DNA from: JBNKDD01 sp050288085
GTDB taxonomy: Bacteria; Chloroflexota; Anaerolineae; Aggregatilineales; UBA3940
Reading direction: 5' to 3'
Length of the DNA: 21,290 bases
Assembly (NCBI GenBank): GCA_050288085.1
Contig: JBNKDD010000071.1
Span: 1-21,290, forward strand
Shown here one piece after another: positions 1 through 7,162 of the stretch. The position numbers and the translations under genes were made by a program. The notes beneath the pieces are model-generated. The model worked only from the letters and a program-made list of their open reading frames with translations, made no database searches and was not told the DNA's origin. Within the stretch, counting starts at the first letter, position 1. Each line of letters opens with the position of its first letter.

Positions 1-2119
1 CTAGCCGATTTTCAAGGGGGGTTCCGGTCAGCACAAAAGCGTAGGGGCTGCGCAGCCGTTTGACGGCATCGGCGGTTTTGGTGCGCCAGTTTTTAATGCG
101 TTGGGCTTCATCCAGGATGATCAGGTCGGGCCGGAGGCGGCGCAGTTCGTCCTCATCGCGCAGCACCAATTCGTAGTTAATCATGTTGAAGAAGGCGGGG
201 TTTTGATACAGGTCGCGCCGGGCCTGGAGATTGCCCTCAATCACGTTAGCCGTGAAAGAAGTGAAGCGTTGAACCTCTCGCGCCCACTGGTGTTTGAGCG
301 AGGCCGGGCAAACCACCAACACTCGTTGAATGTCGCGCAATTGATTCAAAAGACTGCTGGCGGCGATAGCCTGCACCGTTTTGCCCAGGCCCATATCATC
401 AGCCAGGATCACCCCCATCCCCCATCGGCGGGCAAAGTCGAGCCAGGAATAGCCATACTCCTGGTAAGGGCGCAGCGTGGCCTCAAGCATCTCCGGCGGG
501 GGCAGGACTTCCAGTGTTTCATCGCCTTGCAGGGTATTGAGCCAGGTGTTCAGCCATTGGTCGCTATCCACACCCTCAACCGGGAGACCGTTAAGCGCAT
601 CGACACCACCAAGAGATAGTTGCATGGCCTCCAATATCGACAGGTCGCCCTCTAGCTGCTGCCTCTCCCAGAACTGGATCGCCTTTTCGATTTGCTCCGG
701 ATCAAGCTGTACCCATTGGCCGCGGATTTGCACCAGGGGAGACTTCAACGCGACCAGGGCATCAAACTCCTCACGGGTGAGTACCGTATCGCCAATCGAC
801 AGGCTCCAGTGATAGCTGACCAGGTTGTCGAGGGTCATGTGTCCAGACGAGACTTCCGCCGCACCCTTGTTTTGACGGCTTTGTAGATTCAGTCGCACGC
901 CCAACCGCGTACCGGGTTTATTCCACCAGGGCGGTGTCAGCAGCCCGAAACCACTTTGCTGCAACTGCGGCGCACAATGTCGCAAGAACTCAAAGGCTTC
1001 ATGAGAGGAAAGGCTTACCGAGGTCGGATTCGGCTTTTGTAAACTTCGCTGGATGGGTTCAAAGAAACGTCCTGCATAACCCAACCCAGTCAGCAAGCGC
1101 TCCTGTGGTCGTTTGAATCGCCGGTTCAGTGCATCAAGTGCGCCGCTTTTCGCGTGCCAGACTTCACCCGCCGGGACGACCAAACTGGCGTCATCACGCG
1201 CCTGTAACAAATAATGCAGTGACCACTCTTCCTCCTCCAGCGCGGGAGCTTCGAGGCGAAAAGCTACGCGGTAATGTTTATCGCCCGCAACAGTCAGGTT
1301 TCGGGCCCAGGCGCGATAACTGCTAAACAAATGGCGAAGCTGTTCATTGTTGCCGCGAATGACCGGATTGTCGCCAAACAGGGCGCGCAGCCAGTTGCCC
1401 GCAGGGCCGCCGCCAATCTCTGCTGGAGCACTCACCCAGGCACGCACACCAGCATCAACTAGATGATTGAGAAAACTATCCAGTAGAAAACGCGGCGGGA
1501 TAGTTTCTTCCGGCGAAACCGCACCCGCCCGGCAAACCTGAGGCATGGCAGCGGCAAGCTGCGTGACTCGCCGGGCGTCATCCTCGCTATCAAGAACAGG
1601 CTGCCAACGTGCCTGGTAATGCGTCTCGTTCCCGTCTCGAACTTCAACCAGCGTAGGCCGGAGTTTTTGCCCGGCCAGTGCTTCTAAAATGAGATTGAAG
1701 GCGTAGCGCCAGTAACGAACATCGCTGCCCAATTGAAAGGAGATTGGTGGACGATTGTTAAGCGCGACGAAAAATCGAAAGGCTTCTATTGCATCCAGCC
1801 AGATGCCATCAATTTGCCAGGGCAGCAGCCCTGAGACTTCATCCTGTTCCCAGTCATGCAGCAGTTCGGGCGAAGGCTGCGGGCCAAAACCATTACTGGG
1901 CAGCCAGAGCGTTACCATAAGCCGGGAAGAGCAGCAGCCCATCTCCTGAAGCAGCGCTTGAAGGTCATCGACAGCCAAAAGAAATGGATGAGGCTGGGCG
2001 GATTTTTTACGCCGATCGCGTTTGGGTTGTTCGGTGCTTGAGGTCTCAACCCAGATCAACAAACCGCATTCATCCTCCGAAGACATTGGCATTTGCCAAT
2101 GGGTATGCAACACAAACAT
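1..2119 (-). CDS. SNF2-family DEAD/DEAH-like helicase with SNF2-associated N-terminal region, partial
   Basis: The minus-strand frame is open from 2119 to the left edge, about 706 codons, so the C-terminal helicase half lies outside the window. Visible in order: an N-terminal accessory region of about 480 residues resembling the bacterial SNF2-associated domain (DUF3670-like); a Q-type TLRPYQEYGYSWL motif near 445-480; Walker A DDMGLGKT near 377-400; motif Ia VLVVCPASLKHQW near 290-335; the DEAQ box at 101-112; motif III LTGTPLEN near 8-35. The ATG at 2119 is chosen because GGGGAAG lies seven bases before it and the protein then begins MFVLHTHWQ; an in-frame ATG at 2155 is possible. The family comprises ATP-driven DNA translocases acting in repair, transcription recovery or phage defence, and the sequence does not tell which. 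It is transcribed away from the methyltransferase operon and probably unrelated to it. No frameshift was seen. The family call is firm and the role is unknown. Confidence 0.9.
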   Translation of the reverse strand, partial: MFVLHTHWQMPMSSEDECGLLIWVETSSTEQPKRDRRKKSAQPHPFLLAVDDLQALLQEMGCCSSRLMVTLWLPSNGFGPQPSPELLHDWEQDEVSGLLPWQIDGIWLDAIEAFRFFVALNNRPPISFQLGSDVRYWRYAFNLILEALAGQKLRPTLVEVRDGNETHYQARWQPVLDSEDDARRVTQLAAAMPQVCRAGAVSPEETIPPRFLLDSFLNHLVDAGVRAWVSAPAEIGGGPAGNWLRALFGDNPVIRGNNEQLRHLFSSYRAWARNLTVAGDKHYRVAFRLEAPALEEEEWSLHYLLQARDDASLVVPAGEVWHAKSGALDALNRRFKRPQERLLTGLGYAGRFFEPIQRSLQKPNPTSVSLSSHEAFEFLRHCAPQLQQSGFGLLTPPWWNKPGTRLGVRLNLQSRQNKGAAEVSSGHMTLDNLVSYHWSLSIGDTVLTREEFDALVALKSPLVQIRGQWVQLDPEQIEKAIQFWERQQLEGDLSILEAMQLSLGGVDALNGLPVEGVDSDQWLNTWLNTLQGDETLEVLPPPEMLEATLRPYQEYGYSWLDFARRWGMGVILADDMGLGKTVQAIAASSLLNQLRDIQRVLVVCPASLKHQWAREVQRFTSFTANVIEGNLQARRDLYQNPAFFNMINYELVLRDEDELRRLRPDLIILDEAQRIKNWRTKTADAVKRLRSPYAFVLTGTPLENRL

Positions 2120-2426
2120 TATCGTACTTCCCCAACCCTCTGAATTTAATATCATGTCCGACTGGTTTCAGAAGCTAGCGCATTCGCTCCACAAACGCAA
2201 ATTGAGTCAGAATCGCGTCAGGCCGGATGCTTTATCAACTGCTCGTTCTGGATGTTCTGTCATCCTGAGCCTTGTCTGCTCTGATGGATTCGCTTATCAT
2301 CCAGACATAGATGTATCGCTGAGTTATTATATTTACCTTACAAAACAAGGCTTTGTATACTGTCACCAGTAATCTGCGACAACAAATAGCGGTTCGACAT
2401 GGCTCCCCGCTACCCTACTGTTTTGA

Positions 2427-2456
2427 TCATCCCAAACCATTAATGGTTTGGGATGA
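2427..2456. repeat. 30-bp perfect palindrome
   Basis: The left half TCATCCCAAACCATT is followed at once by its exact reverse complement, centred between 2441 and 2442, with no loop. A loop-free palindrome suits a dimeric DNA-binding protein or a cruciform better than an RNA terminator, and no T-run follows on either strand. It lies about 310 bp upstream of the helicase start and about 95 bp upstream of the promoter of the corrinoid operon, so it could serve either. Its function is unknown. Confidence 0.7.
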
Positions 2457-2550
2457 ATGCGTTTAGCGCCAGAACGAAATTCCCAACCCTGAGAACAACA
2501 GAATGCTCCTGTAAGAAGTGGCTGCACAGGGAATGTCTAAAATATCCCCA

Positions 2551-2580
2551 TTGACTCTAGCGATATATCTGTGATATATT
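2551..2580 (+). promoter_or_regulatory. Probable sigma70-type promoter of the corrinoid/ABC operon
   Basis: TTGACT (2551-2556) and TATATT (2575-2580) are separated by 18 nt. This is the best-scoring -35/-10 pair I see upstream of the riboswitch. A transcript from here would start near 2587 and carry a leader of about 590 nt through the riboswitch and terminator to the receptor gene. The match is by eye; no transcription evidence is available. Confidence 0.5.
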
Positions 2581-2592
2581 AGCGATATACCT
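2559..2592. promoter_or_regulatory. Direct GATATA repeats over the promoter, possible operator
   Basis: AGCGATATATCT (2559-2570) and AGCGATATACCT (2581-2592) start exactly 22 bp apart, about two helical turns, with a related GTGATATATT (2571-2580) between them. Together they cover the spacer, the -10 box and the likely start site. Phased direct repeats over a promoter are typical repressor sites. Two GntR regulators are encoded downstream, but nothing links them to this site. Confidence 0.4.
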
Positions 2593-2768
2593 ATAAACGA
2601 TCCCTCACGTTTTTATAAGGATCACTACCTTATGCAATTAGAGTGGAGCATCTCAGACTTGATATTGTTGCCAGGCTTCTCCCCGCTTTAAGCTGGAGTC
2701 CTGGTAAATTCTATTATAGGTATCTGATTTAATCTCTGACCAGCACAAACGACCTTTAACAATTTAAT

Positions 2769-2798
2769 GTTTTGAGGAATAAAAATACTCCTCAAAAC
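2769..2798. repeat. Inverted repeat, 10-bp stem and 10-nt loop
   Basis: GTTTTGAGGA (2769-2778) and TCCTCAAAAC (2789-2798) are exact complements around an A-rich 10-nt loop. There is no T-run after it on either strand, so it is not a standard terminator. It lies in the leader ahead of the riboswitch and may be a regulatory or mRNA-protecting stem. Confidence 0.5.
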
Positions 2799-2889
2799 CG
2801 CACAGCAAAGCCTTTTCTTAGAATCCTATCTATCCAGGCTCCTCTTTTCATAGAACCTGTCAATGCGGCACTACTATCTCACAGATTCT

Positions 2890-2985
2890 ATCCATGAAGT
2901 CCGGTGACCTTTTTGTTAGGAATTCCGGCGCTGTCCCGCAACTGTAAAAGTAGATTGTCTACTTGAGCCAGACCATTTGGTTATG
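2890..2985 (+). promoter_or_regulatory. Cobalamin (B12) riboswitch, compact form
   Basis: The conserved core is readable: CCGGTG (2901-2906), then AATTCCGGCGCTGTCCCGC (2921-2939), then AACTGTAA (2940-2947), and the closing GAGCCAGACC (2965-2974). These correspond to the GGUG, AAxUCC, CxGxCCCGCAACUGUAA and GAGCCAG blocks of the cobalamin riboswitch family. Between the last two blocks there is only a perfect 7-bp hairpin (AAGTAGA, TTG, TCTACTT; 2948-2964). Class I AdoCbl switches carry a large peripheral domain with a GGGAAG box there. The short form resembles class II. An intrinsic terminator follows 40 nt later, so control is probably by transcription termination. The exact 5' boundary is uncertain. 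Confidence 0.85.
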
Positions 2986-3013
2986 CTGTATCAGGCATTT
3001 GCCTCCGAGGAGA

Positions 3014-3040
3014 GGGAGCAGGAAACTGCTCCCTTTTTTC
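3014..3040 (+). terminator. Intrinsic terminator, expression platform of the riboswitch
   Basis: GGGAGCAG (3014-3021), a GAAA tetraloop and CTGCTCCC (3026-3033) form a perfect 8-bp GC-rich stem followed by six T residues. It stands between the riboswitch core and the first gene, with no gene ending just before it, so attenuation of the downstream operon is the natural reading. CTCC at 3003-3006 could pair with the 5' arm as an antiterminator; that part is inference. Confidence 0.85.
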
Positions 3041-3179
3041 TTGGGATGCAGCAGAGTGGGCCAGCCCTGACAGATCAGAGGAGGTGCTTTTCAATAAGAC
3101 AAGTGAAAGCTGTATTACAAAGAAGTCGTAAATATGTGTGAAAGCTTCGAACCGATTCCAATGGAGGAGGATCATAACA

Positions 3180-4471
3180 ATGAAGCTCAAGAGATTTACT
3201 ATATTTGCCATATTGATATTAGCGGCTGTGCTGTTAGTTGCCTGTGGTGGCGGCGCAGCACCCGCCGAAGAAGAAGCACCCGCCGAAGAAAAAGTCTTCA
3301 AGATCGGCGTGCTTGGCCCCTTCACCGGCCCCAGTGCTCGTACCGGCGATGAGTTCAAGACTGCTGCTGAGATGGCGCTAGAAAAGATCGACTACACAAT
3401 CGGTGATTACACCATTGAGCCAGTCTGGGTTGACTCACAATCCGATCCTGAAAAAGCAACCCGTGCCTACGAAGAAGCCGTCGTCCAGGATGGCATTCAG
3501 GCAGGCGCGCTCAACTGGCACAGCTCTGTCTCCGTAGCTGTGATGGAAGTCACCGCCAAGCACAAAGTACCACACTTCTTCGGCTTTGGAGCCACGGAAG
3601 TANNNNNNNNNNCAACGAGAAGTTTGAAGAAGATCCTGAAACCTATGGCTACTGGACATCAAAGGGGTGGCCGACGCCTGAGAAGCTATCCCAGAACTAC
3701 GTAACGGCGATTGAAGATGCTATCGCCGCCGGGGTGTGGGAGCCTGAAGCAAAGACCGCCGCCATCTACGGCGAAGATACAGACTGGGGCCGCAGCTTTG
3801 GCGATGGCATTGCTGCTCAGTTGGAAGAGGCTGGTTGGGAGGTCGTTGACTATCAATACTTCCCAATTGACCAGACCGAATTCTATCCACTGCTGAACTC
3901 GTTTAAAGATCAAAATGTTGCCCTGATCGCCGGAACCAGCACCGCTCCACCTTCACTGTCTGCTTTCATCAAGCAGGCTGACGAAGTTGGCCTGAAGTCC
4001 CTGATCATTGCTGACGGCCTGGGCTGGGTTGGCGAATGGTACGATCTGACCGGCAGTTCCTCAAACTACGTGCTCGATCAGATCCCCGGCTGGACCACTG
4101 ACGAATCACTGGCTTTTGCTGAAGCCTTCGAAGAGAAGAGCAGCCTGGTGCCAAGCCCGTCATCGGGTGGTCTGTCCTACGACGGCATGAACTTCTTCCT
4201 CAAAGTCCTCCAGGTCACCTACGATGATTTTGGAGAACTGTCCAGTGAGAAGGTTTACCAGACGGTGCAGGACAAGGTCTGGACTGGCGAACTGACTTTT
4301 GGCACGGAGGACGGCGCTATCGTAATGAGCAACTACGACTTCAGCAACCCGCCTGACCCGATTGTCGGCAAGGGTTACTACACCTTCCCTGTACTCCAAT
4401 ACATGGATGGTGAAGGTCTTTACATCTGGCCGCCTGAGTTCCAGAACACCGACCTTCAAGCTAAACCGTAG
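3180..4471 (+). CDS. LIV-type ABC transporter substrate-binding lipoprotein, interrupted by an assembly gap
   Basis: This is the extracytoplasmic receptor of the importer encoded next to it. The start at 3180 follows a strong GGAGGAGG. The protein begins with a lipoprotein signal ending in LVAC (Cys22), then a Gly/Ala/Pro/Glu linker, then the periplasmic-binding fold typical of LivJ/LivK-like receptors (VFKIGVLGPFTGPSARTG). Ten Ns at 3603-3612 interrupt codon 142. After them the coding frame continues at 3614 (NEKFEEDPETYGYW) and runs to the TAG at 4469. The two halves are out of register across the Ns, so their true number must be 2 modulo 3, or the gap is misassembled. I treat it as one gene of about 430 residues, normal for the family, not a pseudogene. 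The ligand is unknown; this family takes amino acids, amides, urea and aromatic compounds. Confidence 0.88.
3603..3612. other. Assembly gap (10 Ns)
   Basis: Ten undetermined bases inside the receptor gene. The reading frames on the two sides disagree by one base, so the placeholder length is not the real one. Confidence 0.99.
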
Positions 4472-4490
4472 CAGAAAAACATTTGACCAT

Positions 4491-4517
4491 GGGGGTGGTG
4501 GCCTACCCATCACCCCC
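4491..4517 (+). repeat. Intercistronic hairpin after the receptor gene
   Basis: GGGGGTGGTGG (4491-4501) pairs with positions 4507-4517 (one G-U) around the loop CCTAC, giving an 11-bp stem 20 bases after the receptor stop codon. No T-run follows, so it is more likely an mRNA-stabilising or partial attenuation stem. Such stems often keep receptor mRNA more abundant than that of the membrane subunits. Confidence 0.55.
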
Positions 4518-4593
4518 TACCCAGACAGGGCAATAAATAGACCTGGCGACGAGAAAAATCTCTGTCTGGAGAAGCTAGCTCAAAAGGTGTGAT

Positions 4594-5325
4594 ATGCCTG
4601 TAGTTATCGAAGCTCATGAGATAGTAAAGAGGTTTGGCGGCCTGACAGCAGTCAATCACGTATCGATTGCGGTCAATGAGGGCGAGATCGTTGGACTGAT
4701 CGGCCCTAATGGAGCCGGTAAAACCACCTTCCTGAATTCAATCGCTGGCACACATAAACCAACTGAGGGCGAGGTCAGGTTTCTGGGCAAAGACACCACC
4801 GGTGCCAGAGCAGATACATTGTGCAAAATGGGTATGAGCCGGACATTCCAGATTTCCAAGCCCTTCCCGAAGCTGACAGCTCTTGAAAATGTCATGGTCT
4901 CCGCAGTGTTCGGTAACAAACGCGGTGATGTACCTTATCCTGAAAGCCTGGCTTTGCAGGTTCTGGAGAAGGTGGAATTCCCCATGGATCCCAACACCCC
5001 TGCCGAAAGCCTGAATACTGTCCAACTCAAACGACTTGATCTCGCACGAGCGCTTGCCAGTAAGCCTAAACTGCTGCTGCTCGACGAGTTAGCCGCCGGG
5101 CTGGCAACCGGGGAATTAGACGATTTGATGGACATTATCCGGCAAATCCGTACCAGCGGCGTCACCATTATCATGGTTGAGCACATCATGCGGGTGATCA
5201 TGGGATTATGTGACCGGGTGACCGTCATTCACTACGGCTCAAAGATCGCGGAAGGAACTCCGCAAGAAGTAGCGAACGATCCCAAAGTGACAGAAGCCTA
5301 CCTGGGCGAGGACTATATGCTCTAG
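4594..5325 (+). CDS. livG: LivG-like ABC transporter ATP-binding protein with degenerate signature motif
   Basis: A 243-residue cytoplasmic ATPase subunit of the LIV-type importer. The start at 4594 has AAGGTG seven bases upstream. Walker A GPNGAGKT is at 37-44, the Q-loop glutamine at Q86, Walker B LLLLDE near 160-165 and the switch histidine at H197 (VEHIM). The C-terminal DPKVTEAYLGEDYML tail is typical of LivG. Two deviations: the signature, LPYGQ or LSGGQ in relatives, reads SLNTVQ (139-144) without the key glycine, and the proline after Walker B (DEP) is Leu166. Because the partner ATPase next door has an intact LSGGE, the pair may be asymmetric, with one good and one weak composite ATP site. 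Family assignment is firm; the mechanistic point is inference. Confidence 0.92.
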   Translation: MPVVIEAHEIVKRFGGLTAVNHVSIAVNEGEIVGLIGPNGAGKTTFLNSIAGTHKPTEGEVRFLGKDTTGARADTLCKMGMSRTFQISKPFPKLTALENVMVSAVFGNKRGDVPYPESLALQVLEKVEFPMDPNTPAESLNTVQLKRLDLARALASKPKLLLLDELAAGLATGELDDLMDIIRQIRTSGVTIIMVEHIMRVIMGLCDRVTVIHYGSKIAEGTPQEVANDPKVTEAYLGEDYML

Positions 5326-5377
5326 GGTTTGGTGCATGATGCACTGACTCTGCTGTGAACACATCAGGAGGACCCAA

Positions 5378-6082
5378 TTGTTAGAGTTAAAGAACATCAA
5401 CGCCGGATACGGATTTTTGCAAATCTTGTGGGACGTATCTCTGGATGTAGCAGAAGGAGAATTTGTAGCCCTGGTTGGGCCAAATGGAGCCGGTAAGACC
5501 ACCACATTGATGACAATAGCCGGGCTGCTAACCCCAACCAAAGGGGAAGTCCTTTTCAAAGGTGAACCTATCACCGGGCTCTCCACCCATCTGATCTGCC
5601 GTAAGGGTATCAGCTTTATTTCTGAGACCTTGAATCTCTTCACGGCCATGTCTATCCAGGAGAACCTGTTATTAGGGGCCTATACGATCAGTGATACCAC
5701 TCAGAGTCAAAAGACTCTTGATTTTGTCTTTGAAATCTTCCCCCGGCTTGAAGAGCGCAAGAACCAACTGGCCGGCACTTTGAGCGGCGGTGAGCGGAAA
5801 ATGCTTGCGATTGCCCGTGGGATTATGTCGAACCCGCAGATGCTTTTAGTTGACGAGCCATCGCTTGGGCTGGCCCCCAACCTGACCATGGATGTTTTCC
5901 ATGCCTTAGAGACCCTGCGGCAAAGCGGTGTCACCATCCTTCTGGTCGAGCAGAATGTCAACACGACGTTGAAGATCACCGATAGAGGCTATGTGTTGGA
6001 GCAGGGGCAAATTGCCATGCAAGGAGAAAGCAAGCAGCTGCTCACTAACGAACATGTCAAAGCGGCCTATCTCGGTATCTGA
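5378..6082 (+). CDS. livF: LivF-like ABC transporter ATP-binding protein
   Basis: A 234-residue ATPase, second nucleotide-binding subunit of the importer. It starts at TTG 5378, chosen because AGGAGG (5366-5371) sits six bases before it and the protein then opens MLELKNINAGYG, as LivF proteins do. Walker A GPNGAGKTT is at 34-42, signature LSGGE at 135-139 and Walker B LLVDEP at 156-161. The switch position is VEQN with Gln192 in place of His, which is usual for LivF. It is 52 bp downstream of the LivG-like gene and 20 bp upstream of the first permease, in one evident operon. Confidence 0.93.
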   Translation: MLELKNINAGYGFLQILWDVSLDVAEGEFVALVGPNGAGKTTTLMTIAGLLTPTKGEVLFKGEPITGLSTHLICRKGISFISETLNLFTAMSIQENLLLGAYTISDTTQSQKTLDFVFEIFPRLEERKNQLAGTLSGGERKMLAIARGIMSNPQMLLVDEPSLGLAPNLTMDVFHALETLRQSGVTILLVEQNVNTTLKITDRGYVLEQGQIAMQGESKQLLTNEHVKAAYLGI

Positions 6083-6102
6083 GAAAACAGGAGAAATAAC
6101 TT

Positions 6103-7149
6103 ATGGCAGAGTCCGCGCTACGGCAGGAAACATGGGTCTCAAAACTATTATCGCAGGCCAAAACAACAGCAGGGATTACGATCATTGTCTCTGCGATAGC
6201 TGCAATTATATCCGCCATTGACACAGACGGATTTACTTTAGTCAACACCATTGTTACCGGGGGGATGTGGGCCTTGTTAGCGATTGGCCTTTCCCTCCTG
6301 TTTGGGGTGATGAATATCGTAAACTTCGCTCACGGTGAATTATTTATGGTGGGAACCCTGGTCGCTTACTTTGTCTTCACCCCATTATCTGAATATATGA
6401 AAGACAATCCATCGCCCATCCTCTCTATCGTTGCCCCTTTGATAGCTATCCTGGCTGCCACAATAATTGTGGCGCTGGTCGGCCTGGCCTGGGAGTTTTT
6501 AGCCTTCGCCCCATTACGAAAGCGAACCCACGAGCAGTGGATCATGAATACATTTCTCCTCACTGTTGGTTTATCTGTCGTGATGGTCAATGGCGTGCAG
6601 TTGATTTGGGGCACGAATTTCAAAGGGATCACCCGCTATTGGGATGTACCGCCCATTAAATTGGGGGGTGTGATTATCTCTGTTGACCGGGCGGTGGTCT
6701 TTGTACTGGCAATCGTGATGATTACGGCCTTCTGGTTTTTCTTGAGACGGACACAGACCGGGCGGGCGATCCGGGCAGTTGCTCAAGATGAGCAGGGTGC
6801 TCTGATGGTCGGTGTAGATTTGAAGCAGATTCAAATCCTGACGGCAGTTCTGAGTGCGGCGATGGCCGGAATGGCCGGTGGCAGTCTGCTGTTTATGTTC
6901 CAATCCTATCCTACCGTTGGCCTGAAGCCGCTGTATATCGCCTGGTATGTCGTGATTGTTGTTGGGCTGGGCAACGTGGCCGCCGCGATCATCGGCGGGT
7001 TTATTGTAGCTTTATTGCAAACCCTTACGTCCTACTACATTGGTGTCGGCTGGGAGGATGTCATTCCCACGGCCTTTATGATGCTGATCTTGCTGATCAA
7101 GCCCTCCGGGTTGTTTGGCAGCGAGGTCAAAGGTATCCACGAACAGTAA
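6103..7149 (+). CDS. livH: LivH-like branched-chain amino acid-type ABC permease
   Basis: A 348-residue integral membrane protein with about eight hydrophobic segments. The family signature GLSLLFGVMNIVNFAHGE lies near residues 66-83. The cytoplasmic coupling loop RAIRAVAQDEQGALMVGVD, which contacts the ATPases, is near 223-241. It starts at ATG 6103 after AGGAGA. The N-terminus is about 40 residues longer than in many LivH proteins and contains an extra hydrophobic stretch. It forms the translocation pore with the following LivM-like protein. Substrate specificity lies mostly in the receptor and cannot be read here. Confidence 0.92.
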   Translation: MAESALRQETWVSKLLSQAKTTAGITIIVSAIAAIISAIDTDGFTLVNTIVTGGMWALLAIGLSLLFGVMNIVNFAHGELFMVGTLVAYFVFTPLSEYMKDNPSPILSIVAPLIAILAATIIVALVGLAWEFLAFAPLRKRTHEQWIMNTFLLTVGLSVVMVNGVQLIWGTNFKGITRYWDVPPIKLGGVIISVDRAVVFVLAIVMITAFWFFLRRTQTGRAIRAVAQDEQGALMVGVDLKQIQILTAVLSAAMAGMAGGSLLFMFQSYPTVGLKPLYIAWYVVIVVGLGNVAAAIIGGFIVALLQTLTSYYIGVGWEDVIPTAFMMLILLIKPSGLFGSEVKGIHEQ

Positions 7150-7162
7150 AGGATTAAATACC

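Larger units (their letters stand above)
2120..3179. other. Gene-free control region between helicase and corrinoid operon
   Basis: About 1.06 kb with no convincing gene. It is visibly richer in A and T than the flanking coding DNA. It holds, from left to right: a 30-bp perfect palindrome (2427-2456), a promoter with repeated GATATA boxes (2551-2592), a 10-bp stem hairpin (2769-2798), a cobalamin riboswitch (about 2890-2985) and an intrinsic terminator (3014-3040). Between the terminator and the receptor gene there are 140 nt of leader without further clear structure. A second possible promoter on the plus strand is TTTACC, 18 nt, TATACT (2332-2361), but nothing supports its use. The stretch 2160-2420 shows nothing I can name. 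Confidence 0.7.

Noticed and set aside
101..619. 172-aa plus-strand ORF
   Set aside because: It is a shadow of the helicase; the opposite strand carries Walker A, DEAQ and motif III in an unbroken frame.
2022..2372. 116-aa plus-strand ORF in the helicase 5' end and the adjacent gap
   Set aside because: It lies antisense to the helicase start, has no family resemblance or ribosome site, and ends in AT-rich intergenic DNA.
3180..4471. Receptor gene as a pseudogene or two genes
   Set aside because: The frame break coincides exactly with ten Ns, and both sides read as one binding protein of normal length.
7115..7162. Earlier TTG start for the LivM-like permease
   Set aside because: It would overlap livH by 35 bp and lacks a ribosome site, while GTG 7163 has AAAGGA at good spacing.
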